Shown in pieces: positions 55,837 to 64,000 of a DNA stretch of 64,000 nucleotides. The DNA comes from Albidovulum sediminicola (GTDB lineage Bacteria > Pseudomonadota > Alphaproteobacteria > Rhodobacterales > Rhodobacteraceae), in contig NZ_JAOWLA010000002.1 of assembly GCF_025751575.1 (NCBI RefSeq), positions 124,001 through 188,000 on the forward strand, written 5' to 3'. The translations under genes and the position numbers were made by a program. Every line of letters starts with the position of its first letter. Within the stretch, counting starts at the first letter, position 1. The notes beneath the pieces were generated by a model, which made no database searches, was not told the origin of the DNA, and worked only from the letters and a program-made list of their open reading frames with translations.

Positions 55837-56834
55837 CCGCCGGTATGGCTCATGTGGCGCGACATCTGGCCCGCAACCTTCTGGCGCGAGTAGTCGAAGT
55901 CATGGCCCTTGGGCTTGCGCGCGATCGCCGCGCGGATCGCCTGTTCCAGCACGCCGTCGTCGGCGGCAGCGCGCAGGGGCGCGCGCAGGTCGGCCATGTC
56001 CTCTTGCCCCAGGCACATGAACAGTTCGCCCGTGCAGGTCACGCGCACGCGGTTGCAGCTTTCGCAGAAATTGTGGGTCAGCGGCGTGATGAAGCCGATC
56101 TTCTGGCCCGTCTCCTCAATCCGCACATATCGTGCCGGGCCGCCGCTGCGTTCGGCAAGGTCGGTCAAGGTGAAGCGCTCGGCCAGCCGGGCCCGCAGGT
56201 CCTTCAGCGGCCAGTACTGGTCCAGCCGCATCTCTTCGCCCATCTCGCCCATCGGCATGACCTCGATGAAGGTCAGGTCGTGGCCTTCCTGCGCGCACCA
56301 GTCGAGAAGCGGGAACAACTCGTCCTCGTTGAAGCCCTTCAGCGCGACGGTGTTGATCTTGACGCGCAACCCTGCGCGTTTCGCGGCCGCGATCCCCTCA
56401 AGTACCTGGGGCAGTCGGCCCCAGCGGGTGATCTCGGCGAATTTCGCGGGGTCGAGCGTGTCGAGCGAGACGTTGACGCGGCGGATGCCGCAGGCAGCAA
56501 GTTCATCAGCGAACCGCGCCAGCTGCGATCCGTTGGTGGTCAGCGTCAGTTCCTTCAGCGCGCCGCTGTCCAGATGCCGGGACATCGTGCGGAAGAAGGT
56601 CATGATGTCACGCCGCACCAAGGGCTCGCCCCCGGTGATGCGCAGCTTCTCCACCCCGAGCCGGATGAAGGTGGAACAGAGGCGGTCCAGTTCCTCCAGC
56701 GTCAGCAGGTCCTTCTTGGGAAGGAACTGCATGTGTTCGGCCATGCAATAGGTGCAGCGGAAATCGCAGCGGTCCGTTACCGAAACACGGAGGTAGGAGA
56801 TGGGCCGGGCGAAAGGGTCGATCAGCGGTGTCAT
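55833..56834 (-). CDS. moaA: GTP 3',8-cyclase (molybdenum cofactor synthesis)
   Basis: A 333-residue radical SAM enzyme that makes the cyclic precursor of molybdopterin. The N-terminal FeS motif CX3CX2C is at Cys23, Cys27 and Cys30 ([10 protein letters not shown]), and the C-terminal cluster is in [22 protein letters not shown]. The C-terminal diglycine is present (HTGG). Length is normal. Other moa genes are not adjacent. Confidence 0.96.
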   Translation of the reverse strand: MTPLIDPFARPISYLRVSVTDRCDFRCTYCMAEHMQFLPKKDLLTLEELDRLCSTFIRLGVEKLRITGGEPLVRRDIMTFFRTMSRHLDSGALKELTLTTNGSQLARFADELAACGIRRVNVSLDTLDPAKFAEITRWGRLPQVLEGIAAAKRAGLRVKINTVALKGFNEDELFPLLDWCAQEGHDLTFIEVMPMGEMGEEMRLDQYWPLKDLRARLAERFTLTDLAERSGGPARYVRIEETGQKIGFITPLTHNFCESCNRVRVTCTGELFMCLGQEDMADLRAPLRAAADDGVLEQAIRAAIARKPKGHDFDYSRQKVAGQMSRHMSHTGG

Positions 56835-56898
56835 GGCGCAAATCTAGTCCTTTGCGGTTCAGCCCACAAGGCGCGCTTCGGTTCGACTTTCGGACAGG

Positions 56899-57576
56899 TC
56901 AGCCGAGGTGCTTGGCCGCCTCGTTGCGGGCAAAGGCTTTCAGCCGGTCGCCATGGGCCTCAAGAAAGGCGCGCACGCGGGGCGCGTCGTGCTTCGACAG
57001 GTCGCGCAGCCACCAGGCGATGGCTTTCTGGATGAACCAGTCGCGATCCTCGGCATAGGCGGCGGCCCAGCCCAGCACCCGGTCGCGGATTGCTAGGTCG
57101 GCCGCCGTCGGGTGATTCTGCTTGGTCCAGGGCAGGGTGATGACCAGCGCCGCGCGCCGCGTCCACATGTGGTCCGAGGTGGTCCAGCGTTCGACCTCCT
57201 CCAGGCGCGACGGGTCCGCGACCAGCCGCCGCTCGCCCGCGTCGCAGGCATGGTCCGCAATGGCCCAGCTGTCAAACTCCGGCACCCAGGAGGCGATCAG
57301 CCGCCACACGCCCTCATCCCCCTTGATCCGCGCCTGCGTCAGGAGCTTCGCGGCGAGGATCCGCGCCTCGAAGATATCCGTCCGCCAGAGCTGATCGGCC
57401 AGCGCCACACGTTCCTCCACCGTCAGCGCCTGCCGCCACGCCTTCGCCAGATCGTTCAGGAACGGGTTCGCAACACCCAGGACCTCGCGCGTTTGCTTGT
57501 GGTAGGCCGCCATTTCCCCGGCGCGTCCGGGTTCGATGCCCGCACGCAGTTCTGCGAGCGCCTCGTCCAGGGTCAT
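56899..57576 (-). CDS. DNA alkylation repair (AlkD-like HEAT) protein
   Basis: A 225-residue all-helical protein of the AlkD HEAT-repeat group: LWRTDIFEARILAAKLL, VPEFDSWAIADHACD, RRAALVITLPWTK and WFIQKAIAWWLRDLSKHD, the last matching the conserved W...QKAxxWxLR stretch. AlkD excises N3- and N7-alkylated bases. Substrate use here is not proven. Its ATG overlaps the glmS stop (ATGA), so it is translated with the glmUS operon. Confidence 0.85.
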   Translation of the reverse strand: MTLDEALAELRAGIEPGRAGEMAAYHKQTREVLGVANPFLNDLAKAWRQALTVEERVALADQLWRTDIFEARILAAKLLTQARIKGDEGVWRLIASWVPEFDSWAIADHACDAGERRLVADPSRLEEVERWTTSDHMWTRRAALVITLPWTKQNHPTAADLAIRDRVLGWAAAYAEDRDWFIQKAIAWWLRDLSKHDAPRVRAFLEAHGDRLKAFARNEAAKHLG

Positions 57577-59387
57577 TCCACCGTCACCGATTTGGCGAGG
57601 TTGCGCGGTTGGTCCACGTCGGTCCCTTTGGCGACGGCGGCGTGATAGGCCATGAGCTGCGCGGGCAGGGCGTATAGGATGGGGGCAAGCGCCGGAGCGA
57701 CGGTCGGCAGGGTGATGTGCTTCCAGGTCCCCTCGCGCGCTTCGATCGCGCCCTTGGTGTCGGTGATCAGCACCACCTTGCCCTGGCGCGCCATCACCTC
57801 CTGCATGTTCGAAACGGTCTTGTCGAAAAGCCCGTCATGCGGCGCCAGCACCACCACCGGAACGCTTTTGTCGATCAGCGCGATCGGCCCGTGCTTGAGT
57901 TCGCCTGATGCATAACCTTCCGCGTGGATATAGCTGATTTCCTTGAGTTTCAGAGCCCCTTCCAGGGCCAGGGGGAACATCGCGCCACGGCCGAGGAACA
58001 GCACGTCCTGCGCCTCCGCCAGGGCGCGGGCGATCATGGCGATCTCCCCCTCGCGCGAGAGGGTCTGGTTCATCAGCCCCGGCAGGCTCGCCACCTCGGC
58101 GAGCCGCTCAGCGAGTGCCGCCGGGTCAAGGCGCCCGCGGTCGGCGGCCGCCTTCAGCGCCAGCAGGTAGAGCACCAGCAACTGGCAGGTAAAGGCCTTG
58201 GTCGAGGCGACGCCGACCTCCACCCCCGCGTAGATCGGGAGAACGATGTCAGATTCCCGCGCGATGGAGGAGGTCGTCACATTGACCACCGCCACGGTCT
58301 TGGCGACCTTGTCGGCCGCGAAGCGGAGCGCGGCGAGCGTATCGGCGGTCTCCCCCGACTGGCTCACGAAAAGCGCGAAGGAATTGCCCGGCAGCGGCGG
58401 TTCGCGGTAGCGGAACTCGGAGGCGATATCGACCTCGCACGGCAGGCCCGCCAGGCTTTCGAACCAGTACTTCGCCGTCTGGCAGGCGTAGTTCGCCGTC
58501 CCGCAGGCCACCAGCGTCAGCCGGTCAAGGTTCGAGAAATCCAGCGCCTGGGGCAGGGTGATCTGGCCCGCGCGCACATAGTGCTTGAGCGCGTCGGCCA
58601 GCACCACCGGCTGCTCGGCGATCTCCTTGGCCATGAAATGCTTGAAGCCGGCCTTGTCGATGCGGGTCTGGTCCAGCTGGATGCGCAGGGCGTCGCGGTT
58701 GGCGCGGCGGTCCTCGGAGTCGAAGATCTCCGCCCCATCGCGGGTGACGAAGGCGTAGTCGCCCTCCTCCAGATAGGTGATGCGGTCGGTCATGGGCGCC
58801 AGCGCGATGGCGTCGGAGCCCACGAACATCTCACCCTCCCCATGCCCGATGGCAAGGGGCGAGCCCTTGCGGGCGGCGATCATCAGGTCGTCCTCGCCCT
58901 CGAAGAGGAAGAGCAGCGCGAAGGCGCCTTCGAGGCGCTTGAGGGTCTCGCGCGCGGCCTCTCGCGGCGGCAGGCCACGATCCATGTAAAGCCGCAGCAT
59001 AAGGGCCACGGTCTCCGTGTCGGTCTCGCTTTCGCCGGCAAGCCCGGCTTCGGCCAGTTCGGCGCGCAACTCGCGGAAGTTCTCGATGATGCCGTTGTGG
59101 ACGACCGCGACGGGACCGGAGCGGTGGGGGTGGGCGTTGATGACGGTCGCCGCGCCATGCGTAGCCCAGCGGGTGTGGCCGATCCCGGACTTGCCGGGCA
59201 GCGGTTCGTGGACGAGCAGGTCCGAAAGGTTGACAAGCTTACCCACGGCGCGGCGGCGGTCGAGCTTGCCGTGATTGACCGTCGCGATGCCCGCCGAGTC
59301 ATAGCCGCGATATTCGAGCCGCTTGAGTGCCTCGACCAGAAGGGGGGCAACCTCGTGGTTGCCAAGCACACCGACGATTCCACACAT
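57573..59387 (-). CDS. glmS: Glutamine-fructose-6-phosphate aminotransferase
   Basis: A 604-residue enzyme that makes glucosamine-6-phosphate for cell wall and lipid A. The N-terminal cysteine (Cys2 in MCGIVG) is the glutaminase nucleophile. Two SIS domains follow from about residue 285, and the protein ends NLAKSVTVE. Length is normal. Its ATG shares one base with the glmU stop (TAATG). No ribozyme is expected or seen in this group of bacteria. Confidence 0.97.
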   Translation of the reverse strand: MCGIVGVLGNHEVAPLLVEALKRLEYRGYDSAGIATVNHGKLDRRRAVGKLVNLSDLLVHEPLPGKSGIGHTRWATHGAATVINAHPHRSGPVAVVHNGIIENFRELRAELAEAGLAGESETDTETVALMLRLYMDRGLPPREAARETLKRLEGAFALLFLFEGEDDLMIAARKGSPLAIGHGEGEMFVGSDAIALAPMTDRITYLEEGDYAFVTRDGAEIFDSEDRRANRDALRIQLDQTRIDKAGFKHFMAKEIAEQPVVLADALKHYVRAGQITLPQALDFSNLDRLTLVACGTANYACQTAKYWFESLAGLPCEVDIASEFRYREPPLPGNSFALFVSQSGETADTLAALRFAADKVAKTVAVVNVTTSSIARESDIVLPIYAGVEVGVASTKAFTCQLLVLYLLALKAAADRGRLDPAALAERLAEVASLPGLMNQTLSREGEIAMIARALAEAQDVLFLGRGAMFPLALEGALKLKEISYIHAEGYASGELKHGPIALIDKSVPVVVLAPHDGLFDKTVSNMQEVMARQGKVVLITDTKGAIEAREGTWKHITLPTVAPALAPILYALPAQLMAYHAAVAKGTDVDQPRNLAKSVTVE

Positions 59388-60736
59388 TATTTGCCACCTT
59401 CGGCCCTGCGGGCTTTCTGTTGTCTCAATTTTTCGAACAATTTAATTGCGAGTCCAGGCTTTGTTTCCTGTTTCGCCCGGCCGAGCGCCAGGGCCCCGTC
59501 CGGCACATCCTGGGTGATGACCGATCCCGACGCCGTCAGCGCCCCGGCGCCGACGCGGACCGGCGCCACCAGCATCGTGTCCGAGCCGATGAAGGCGTGC
59601 GCGCCAATCTCGGTCCGGTGCTTCATCACGCCGTCGTAGTTGCAGGTGACGGTCCCCGCGCCGATGTTGGTGTGCTCGCCCACATGCGCGTCACCCAGGT
59701 AGGTCAGATGGCCGACCTTCACGCCCTCGTCGAGGATGGCGTTCTTGACCTCGACGAAATTGCCGACGTGCACCTCCTCGGCCAGTTCTGCGCCGGGGCG
59801 CAGGCGGGCGAAGGGACCCACCCGCGCACCGCGTGAGATGTGGCAGCCTTCGAGATGGCAGAAGGGCAGGATCTCCGCCCCCGATTCCACGGTCACGCCG
59901 GGGCCGAAGACGACGTTCTGCCCGATGATCGCATCGCGCCCCACCCAGGTGTCGAGCGCGAAGAAGACGGTTTCGGGCGCGGAGAGCGTGACGCCGTTGT
60001 CCAGCGCCTCGGCCCGGGCGCGGGCCTGGAAGGCCGCCTCGGCGCGGGCAAGCTCAGTGCGGGTGTTGACGCCCATGGTTTCGGCCTCGTCGCAGGTCAC
60101 GACGCGGGCGGTGCGGCCCATCGCGCGGGCGGCGGCGACGATGTCGGTCAGGTAGTATTCGCCCGCCGCGTTGTCATTCGTGAGGCCGGCAACCAGTTGG
60201 GCGAGCAGCCGCGCCTCAACCGCGATCACGCCGCTGTTGCACAGGCGGATCGCGCGTTCCTCCTCGGTCGCGTCCTTGAATTCCAGGATCCGGTCCAGCG
60301 CACCGTCATGCGCGATCAGGCGGCCGTAGCGGCCTGGCTCCGCGGCCTCGAAGCCAAGGACGGTCACGTCGGCCCCCGTCACCAGCATCGCGTCGAGGGT
60401 TTCGGCCTGGATGAACGGCGTGTCGCCGTAAAGGACGATCACGGTCCCCTCGAACCCTTCGAGCGCGGGCAGCGCCTGCTGGACCGCGTGCCCGGTGCCG
60501 AGCTGCTCTTCCTGGCGAACCACCGCCACGGTGTCGTCATAGGACAGGGCGGCCTTCGCCACCGCCTCCGCCCCGTGCCCGGCGACCACGACCACGCGTT
60601 CGGGCGCAAGCGCCGCGCCAGCCGCCATCGCGTGGTGCAGAAGCGGCGCGCCCGCCACCTTGTGAAGGACCTTGGGCAGGTCGGAGTTCATCCGCGTTCC
60701 CTGTCCCGCGGCGAGGAGGATCAGCGCTGTCGCCAT
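59387..60736 (-). CDS. glmU: Bifunctional GlcNAc-1-P uridyltransferase / GlcN-1-P acetyltransferase
   Basis: A 449-residue enzyme making UDP-GlcNAc. The pyrophosphorylase motif LAAGQGTRMNSDLPKVLHK is at residues 7-25, and a left-handed beta-helix of hexapeptide repeats begins near residue 245 (GPGVTVESGAEILPFCHLEG). I chose the ATG at 60736 on family length. The frame extends further upstream. Heads glmU-glmS-alkD, divergent from gph. Confidence 0.96.
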   Translation of the reverse strand: MATALILLAAGQGTRMNSDLPKVLHKVAGAPLLHHAMAAGAALAPERVVVVAGHGAEAVAKAALSYDDTVAVVRQEEQLGTGHAVQQALPALEGFEGTVIVLYGDTPFIQAETLDAMLVTGADVTVLGFEAAEPGRYGRLIAHDGALDRILEFKDATEEERAIRLCNSGVIAVEARLLAQLVAGLTNDNAAGEYYLTDIVAAARAMGRTARVVTCDEAETMGVNTRTELARAEAAFQARARAEALDNGVTLSAPETVFFALDTWVGRDAIIGQNVVFGPGVTVESGAEILPFCHLEGCHISRGARVGPFARLRPGAELAEEVHVGNFVEVKNAILDEGVKVGHLTYLGDAHVGEHTNIGAGTVTCNYDGVMKHRTEIGAHAFIGSDTMLVAPVRVGAGALTASGSVITQDVPDGALALGRAKQETKPGLAIKLFEKLRQQKARRAEGGK

Positions 60737-60863
60737 GCTCTTGCTCTTTTCTTTCAGACTTGACCGTTTTACCCATGGCATCGGTTGCCGCAAGGGCGAG
60801 GGGGATCACGATCCCTTACCGGAGGTTACAGGCGGGCGCGAGGGCGCTCGTACGGGGGGCGGC

Positions 60864-61526
60864 ATGCGCACGGTCATCTTCGATCTGGACGGGACGCTGG
60901 CGGATACGTCCGCCGACCTCATCGCGGCGGCGAACGCCTGTTTTCGCGGGCTTGGGGCGGGTGACCTGCTGGACCCGGTCGCCGATGCGCTGACGGCGTT
61001 TCACGGCGGGCGCGCGATGCTGCGGCTTGGCTTTTCCCGGCTGGGCGCGGTGTCGGAGGCCGAGGTGGACCGCCAGTATCCCCTGCTTCTTTCTGCCTAT
61101 GAGGAGGGGATCGACCGCGAAACGCGCCTCTATCCGGGCGCGGTCGAGGCAGTTGAGGCCTTGCGCGGCGCGGGGTTCGCGACCGGAATCTGCACCAACA
61201 AGCCCGAACGGCTGGCCGAGGTGCTGCTGTCGCGGCTGGGAGTGCGCGACCTCTTCGGCTCGCTCGTCGGGGCCGATACCTTGCCGGTGCGCAAGCCCGA
61301 TCCCGCGCCCTATCGCCTGTCGGTGGCGCGCGCGGGCGGCGCACTGGGCCGTTCCATGCTGGTGGGGGACACCGACACCGACCGAAAGACCGCCGCCGCC
61401 GCGGGGGTTCCGGTGGCGCTTGTCACCTTCGGCCCGGCGGGGCAGGGCGTGCGCGCCTTCGCGCCCGAGGCGACCTTTGACGCCTTTCATCAGCTACCGT
61501 TGCTTGCTGAGCGGTTGATCGCCTGA
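60864..61526 (+). CDS. gph: Phosphoglycolate phosphatase-like HAD hydrolase
   Basis: A 220-residue HAD phosphatase: DLDGTLADTSADL with the nucleophile Asp at residue 7, the motif II segment ICTNKPERLA, lysine in VRKPDPAPY, and motif IV GDTDTDRKTAAAAG. The cap is of subclass I. Adjacent, divergent glmU is the usual Rhodobacterales arrangement. Dephosphorylation of 2-phosphoglycolate is the expected role but not proven. Confidence 0.88.
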   Translation: MRTVIFDLDGTLADTSADLIAAANACFRGLGAGDLLDPVADALTAFHGGRAMLRLGFSRLGAVSEAEVDRQYPLLLSAYEEGIDRETRLYPGAVEAVEALRGAGFATGICTNKPERLAEVLLSRLGVRDLFGSLVGADTLPVRKPDPAPYRLSVARAGGALGRSMLVGDTDTDRKTAAAAGVPVALVTFGPAGQGVRAFAPEATFDAFHQLPLLAERLIA

Positions 61527-61577
61527 AGGCGCCATCATTGTTTCCGTTTCGTCAACCTTAGGGTCCTCACGACCCCA

Positions 61578-61607
61578 TTGACCCGACTCACGCTTTCGCC
61601 CTATGAA
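61578..61607 (+). promoter_or_regulatory. Candidate promoter of ivd
   Basis: TTGACC (61578-61583), 18 bases, then TATGAA (61602-61607) resembles a sigma-70 promoter. It directly precedes a palindrome and the isovaleryl-CoA dehydrogenase gene. Confidence 0.45.
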
Positions 61608-61608
61608 T

Positions 61609-61622
61609 TGAACAGTTGTTCA
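61609..61622. promoter_or_regulatory. Palindromic operator candidate before ivd
   Basis: TGAACA-GT-TGTTCA, perfect 6-bp arms, lies just downstream of the -10 element and 18 bases before the start codon. A repressor bound here would block the expected transcription start. Confidence 0.5.
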
Positions 61623-61639
61623 TTTCCGGGAGGCCGCCG

Positions 61640-62803
61640 ATGTTCACCGCATCCATGAAGTTCCACCTTGGCGAGGAGGTCGAGGCGCTCAGGGACATGG
61701 TGCACCGCTGGGCGCAGGATCGGGTCAAGCCGATCGCGGCCGAGGTGGACCGCACGAACGAATTCCCGGCCGCGCTCTGGAAGGAAATGGGCGATCTTGG
61801 CCTTCTGGGCATCACGGTTCCCGAGGAATTCGGGGGGGCAGGCATGTCCTACCTTGCCCATGTCGTCGCGACCGAGGAGATCGCCCGCGCTTCCGCCTCG
61901 GTCAGCCTGTCCTACGGCGCGCATTCGAACCTGTGCGTCAACCAGATCAAGCTGAACGGGACCGTTGAGCAAAAGCGCAAGTACCTGCCCGGCCTGATCT
62001 CGGGCGACCATGTCGGCGCGCTCGCCATGTCCGAGGCCGGGGCGGGCTCCGACGTCGTCTCGATGAAACTGCGGGCCGAGAAGCGCAACGGCTACTACGT
62101 GCTGAACGGCACCAAGTTCTGGATCACCAACGGCCCGGACGCCGATACGCTGGTCGTCTACGCCAAGACCGACCCGGATGCCGGGTCCAAGGGCATCACC
62201 GCCTTCATCGTCGAAAAGACCATGAAGGGCTTCTCGACCTCGAAGCATTTCGACAAGCTCGGCATGCGCGGCTCGAACACGGCCGAACTGGTATTCGAGG
62301 ATGTTGAGGTGCCCTTCGAAAACGTGCTGGGGACCGAAGGCAAGGGCGTGCGCGTCCTGATGTCGGGGCTCGACTACGAACGGGTCGTGCTGTCTGGGAT
62401 CGGCACCGGGATCATGGCCGCCTGCCTTGACGAGATCATGCCCTACCTCGCGCAGCGCAAGCAGTTCGGCCAGCCGATCGGCAGCTTCCAACTGATGCAG
62501 GCCAAGATTGCCGACATCTACACCAAGATGAACTCTGCCCGCGCCTATGTCTACGAGGTCGCCCGCGCCTGCGACCGGGGCGAGGTCACCCGCCAGGACG
62601 CGGCGGCCTGCGTGCTTTACGCCTCGGAAGAGGCGATGACGGTCGCGCATCAGGCCGTGCAGGCCATGGGAGGTGCGGGCTTCATGAACGAAACCCCCGT
62701 CTCTCGCATCTTCCGCGATGCGAAACTCATGGAGATCGGCGCGGGGACAAGCGAGATCCGTCGCATGCTGATCGGGCGGGAGCTGATGGGGGCGATGGGG
62801 TGA
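61640..62803 (+). CDS. ivd: Isovaleryl-CoA dehydrogenase
   Basis: A 387-residue acyl-CoA dehydrogenase for the leucine catabolic step isovaleryl-CoA to 3-methylcrotonyl-CoA. [13 protein letters not shown] and [11 protein letters not shown] are FAD and substrate contacts. The glutamate in [12 protein letters not shown] sits in the helix G position used as catalytic base by isovaleryl-CoA dehydrogenases, rather than the late position of other members. [28 protein letters not shown] ends the protein. GGGAGG is six bases before the ATG at 61640. The methylcrotonyl-CoA carboxylase gene nearby supports the assignment. Confidence 0.93.
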   Translation: MFTASMKFHLGEEVEALRDMVHRWAQDRVKPIAAEVDRTNEFPAALWKEMGDLGLLGITVPEEFGGAGMSYLAHVVATEEIARASASVSLSYGAHSNLCVNQIKLNGTVEQKRKYLPGLISGDHVGALAMSEAGAGSDVVSMKLRAEKRNGYYVLNGTKFWITNGPDADTLVVYAKTDPDAGSKGITAFIVEKTMKGFSTSKHFDKLGMRGSNTAELVFEDVEVPFENVLGTEGKGVRVLMSGLDYERVVLSGIGTGIMAACLDEIMPYLAQRKQFGQPIGSFQLMQAKIADIYTKMNSARAYVYEVARACDRGEVTRQDAAACVLYASEEAMTVAHQAVQAMGGAGFMNETPVSRIFRDAKLMEIGAGTSEIRRMLIGRELMGAMG

Positions 62804-62832
62804 TGCGCGGTCGCGACGGCCGGATAGCAGAA

Positions 62833-62855
62833 AGGCGCGCCCGGCAGGCGCGCCT
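62833..62855. terminator. Bidirectional terminator between ivd and the OmpW-like gene
   Basis: A perfect 9-bp stem AGGCGCGCC/GGCGCGCCT with a 5-nt loop in the gap between convergent genes. On the minus strand it is followed by TTTCTGCT, a partial T run. Confidence 0.6.
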
Positions 62856-62883
62856 CGTTCGGACCCTTGAACGGGTCTGCGTC

Positions 62884-63477
62884 CTAGAACTTCATCACGT
62901 AGGACATGCCGAAGACGACCGGGTCGATGTTGACCGTGCCGATCGGGGTGCCGTTCAGCGACACGTCGCTGTCGATGTCCATCCAGCGCACCTCGGTCCG
63001 CAGTGCGCCCTTGTCGGAAACCGCGACATCGAAGCCCGCCTTCACCGCCAGACCGAAGGAGTCGTCCAGCTTCACGTTGCCCAGTGCGGATTTCTCGCTG
63101 AAGAAGGTGGTGTAGTTGAGACCGGCGCCGACGAAGGGCGTGACCTTGCCCGCGGTCGGGATGTGGTAGACGAGCGAGAGGGTGGGCGGCAGGTGCTTCG
63201 TGCTGGCGGTGCCGACGCCCGCGATCGTCGCGGTATGCTCGAAGGGCGTGGCGGCCAGAAGCTCGATGCCGACGTTGTTCCAGGGGAAGTATTCCACGGT
63301 AATGGTCGGGCGCAGGTCGTTGTCGACCGAGGTCGCCGCGCCGGCCAGAAGCCCGTTGTCGTCCTTGGGCGACACCCAGCCAAGGCCGAAGCCCACGGTC
63401 CAGTCGCCAGCGGACTGGGCGAAGGCCGGAGCCGCGGTCGCGAGGGCGATCAGGGCGGATGCAAGGGTCAGTTTCAT
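62884..63477 (-). CDS. OmpW-family outer membrane protein
   Basis: A 197-residue beta-barrel: signal peptide (LTLASALIALATAAPAFA, cleaved near residue 20) and an eight-stranded barrel. The OmpW-like features are DWTVGFGLGWVSPKDDNG, LRPTITVEYFPWNNVGIELLAATPF, KHLPPTLSLVYHIP and a terminal aromatic Phe after SYVMK. It would pass small hydrophobic compounds across the outer membrane. GGAGAG is seven bases upstream of 63477. Confidence 0.9.
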   Translation of the reverse strand: MKLTLASALIALATAAPAFAQSAGDWTVGFGLGWVSPKDDNGLLAGAATSVDNDLRPTITVEYFPWNNVGIELLAATPFEHTATIAGVGTASTKHLPPTLSLVYHIPTAGKVTPFVGAGLNYTTFFSEKSALGNVKLDDSFGLAVKAGFDVAVSDKGALRTEVRWMDIDSDVSLNGTPIGTVNIDPVVFGMSYVMKF

Positions 63478-63637
63478 AATACGTCTCTCCGTTATGTCGC
63501 GCGGCGGCTGACTAGCATTGCTGCAGTGCAGCGCGTTGATGCAGGTCAACTTCCACAAAGCCGTCCCCGCCCGCCGGGGGCCTGTTGCGCATTCGCCACG
63601 CGCGTGATGCGCCTTCCCGTAGATCCGAGGTGATCCC

Positions 63638-64000
63638 ATGCGCCTGACCTCCTCCGTCCTGCCCACCTCCGACACCTTCCGCACCAACCGCGCGGCGCAT
63701 GAGGCGATGCTGGCGACCGTGGCTGAGGCCGCCGCCCTCGCCGCCGCCGGTGGCGGCGCCAAGGCGCTCGCCCGCCACACCGCGCGCGGCAAGATGCCGC
63801 CGCGTGAGAGGGTGGCGAACCTGCTCGACGCGGGCTCCCCGTTCCTCGAAATCGGCGCCACAGCGGCCCATGGCATGTATGACGGCGCCGCGCCCTCCGC
63901 CGGGTTGATCGCCGGGATCGGCCGCGTCCATGGGCAAGAGGTCATGGTGGTCGCCAACGACGCCACCGTGAAGGGTGGTACCTACTACCCGATGACGGTG
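63638..64000 (+). CDS. mccB: Methylcrotonyl-CoA carboxylase beta subunit (partial)
   Basis: The first 121 codons are present. The gene runs off the right edge with no stop. The sequence opens as a biotin-dependent carboxyltransferase: [29 protein letters not shown], then [31 protein letters not shown]. The [10 protein letters not shown] end is characteristic of methylcrotonyl-CoA rather than propionyl-CoA carboxylase. With ivd it forms the leucine degradation locus. No strong ribosome binding site is visible. Confidence 0.85.
   Translation, partial: MRLTSSVLPTSDTFRTNRAAHEAMLATVAEAAALAAAGGGAKALARHTARGKMPPRERVANLLDAGSPFLEIGATAAHGMYDGAAPSAGLIAGIGRVHGQEVMVVANDATVKGGTYYPMTV

Noticed and set aside
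57573-60736. glmS ribozyme
   Set aside because: The glmS start overlaps the glmU stop, leaving no leader, and this ribozyme class is known from Gram-positive bacteria.

Overview
The window is a contiguous piece of a high-GC alphaproteobacterial chromosome, most likely from the order Rhodobacterales (Roseobacter/Paracoccus-type bacteria). This rests on gene content and neighbourhoods: cobS and cobT with a J-domain protein nearby, glmU-glmS divergent from gph, trpA divergent from ychF, pntA-pntB, malate synthase G, a histone-deacetylase-like amidohydrolase, and two copies of a GC-rich intergenic hairpin repeat. I found 62 protein genes. The last is cut by the right edge. I saw no tRNA, rRNA, CRISPR array, prophage or insertion sequence, and no gene-free stretch longer than about 300 bases.

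Layout. 0-9 kb: an MFS exporter, an FMN lactate dehydrogenase, trpA, ychF, a glycine-zipper lipoprotein, a D-lactate/glycolate-type FAD dehydrogenase operon and a ClC chloride protein. 9-17.7 kb: aminopeptidase P, a methyltransferase, the cobaltochelatase genes cobS-(120-aa unknown)-cobT, a Tat-type MsrB, a J-domain protein and two DUF4177-like proteins. 17.8-26.8 kb: a histone-deacetylase family enzyme, gatB, a lytic transglycosylase lipoprotein, pepN and an ArsR-SRPBCC-SRPBCC operon behind two matching palindromes. 26.9-35.8 kb: malate synthase G with a GlcG/HbpS protein, a secreted fasciclin protein, an XRE-cupin regulator with a PuuD-like hydrolase, a cytochrome c, and the tryptophan catabolic operon kynU-GNAT-kynA. 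35.9-41.5 kb: transhydrogenase pntAB with a clear terminator, a DUF3422 protein and a YeeE/YedE sulfur transporter. 41.7-51.3 kb: a five-gene peptide ABC transporter divergent from a DadA-like oxidase and an M20 amidohydrolase. 51.3-56.8 kb: a kinase-PLP lyase fusion, two divergent GlxA-type regulators and moaA. 56.9-64 kb: alkD-like, glmS, glmU, gph, isovaleryl-CoA dehydrogenase, an OmpW-type porin and the start of methylcrotonyl-CoA carboxylase beta.

How the genes fit together. Much of the window is housekeeping. The accessory theme is use of amino acids, peptides and amines: kynurenine pathway, leucine degradation, peptide import with deacylation and amino-acid oxidation, gamma-glutamyl hydrolysis, and a possible phosphoamine lyase under GlxA/ArgR-like control. 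The most informative non-coding signals are the ArsR palindrome pair, the 21-bp-spaced direct repeats between the two GlxA genes, the operator-like palindromes before the XRE gene and before ivd, and a 12-bp hairpin upstream of cobS. The least explained gene is the 120-aa ORF locked by overlapping codons between cobS and cobT. I see no convincing new multi-gene defence or mobile system. All similarity statements come from reading motifs, not from database searches.
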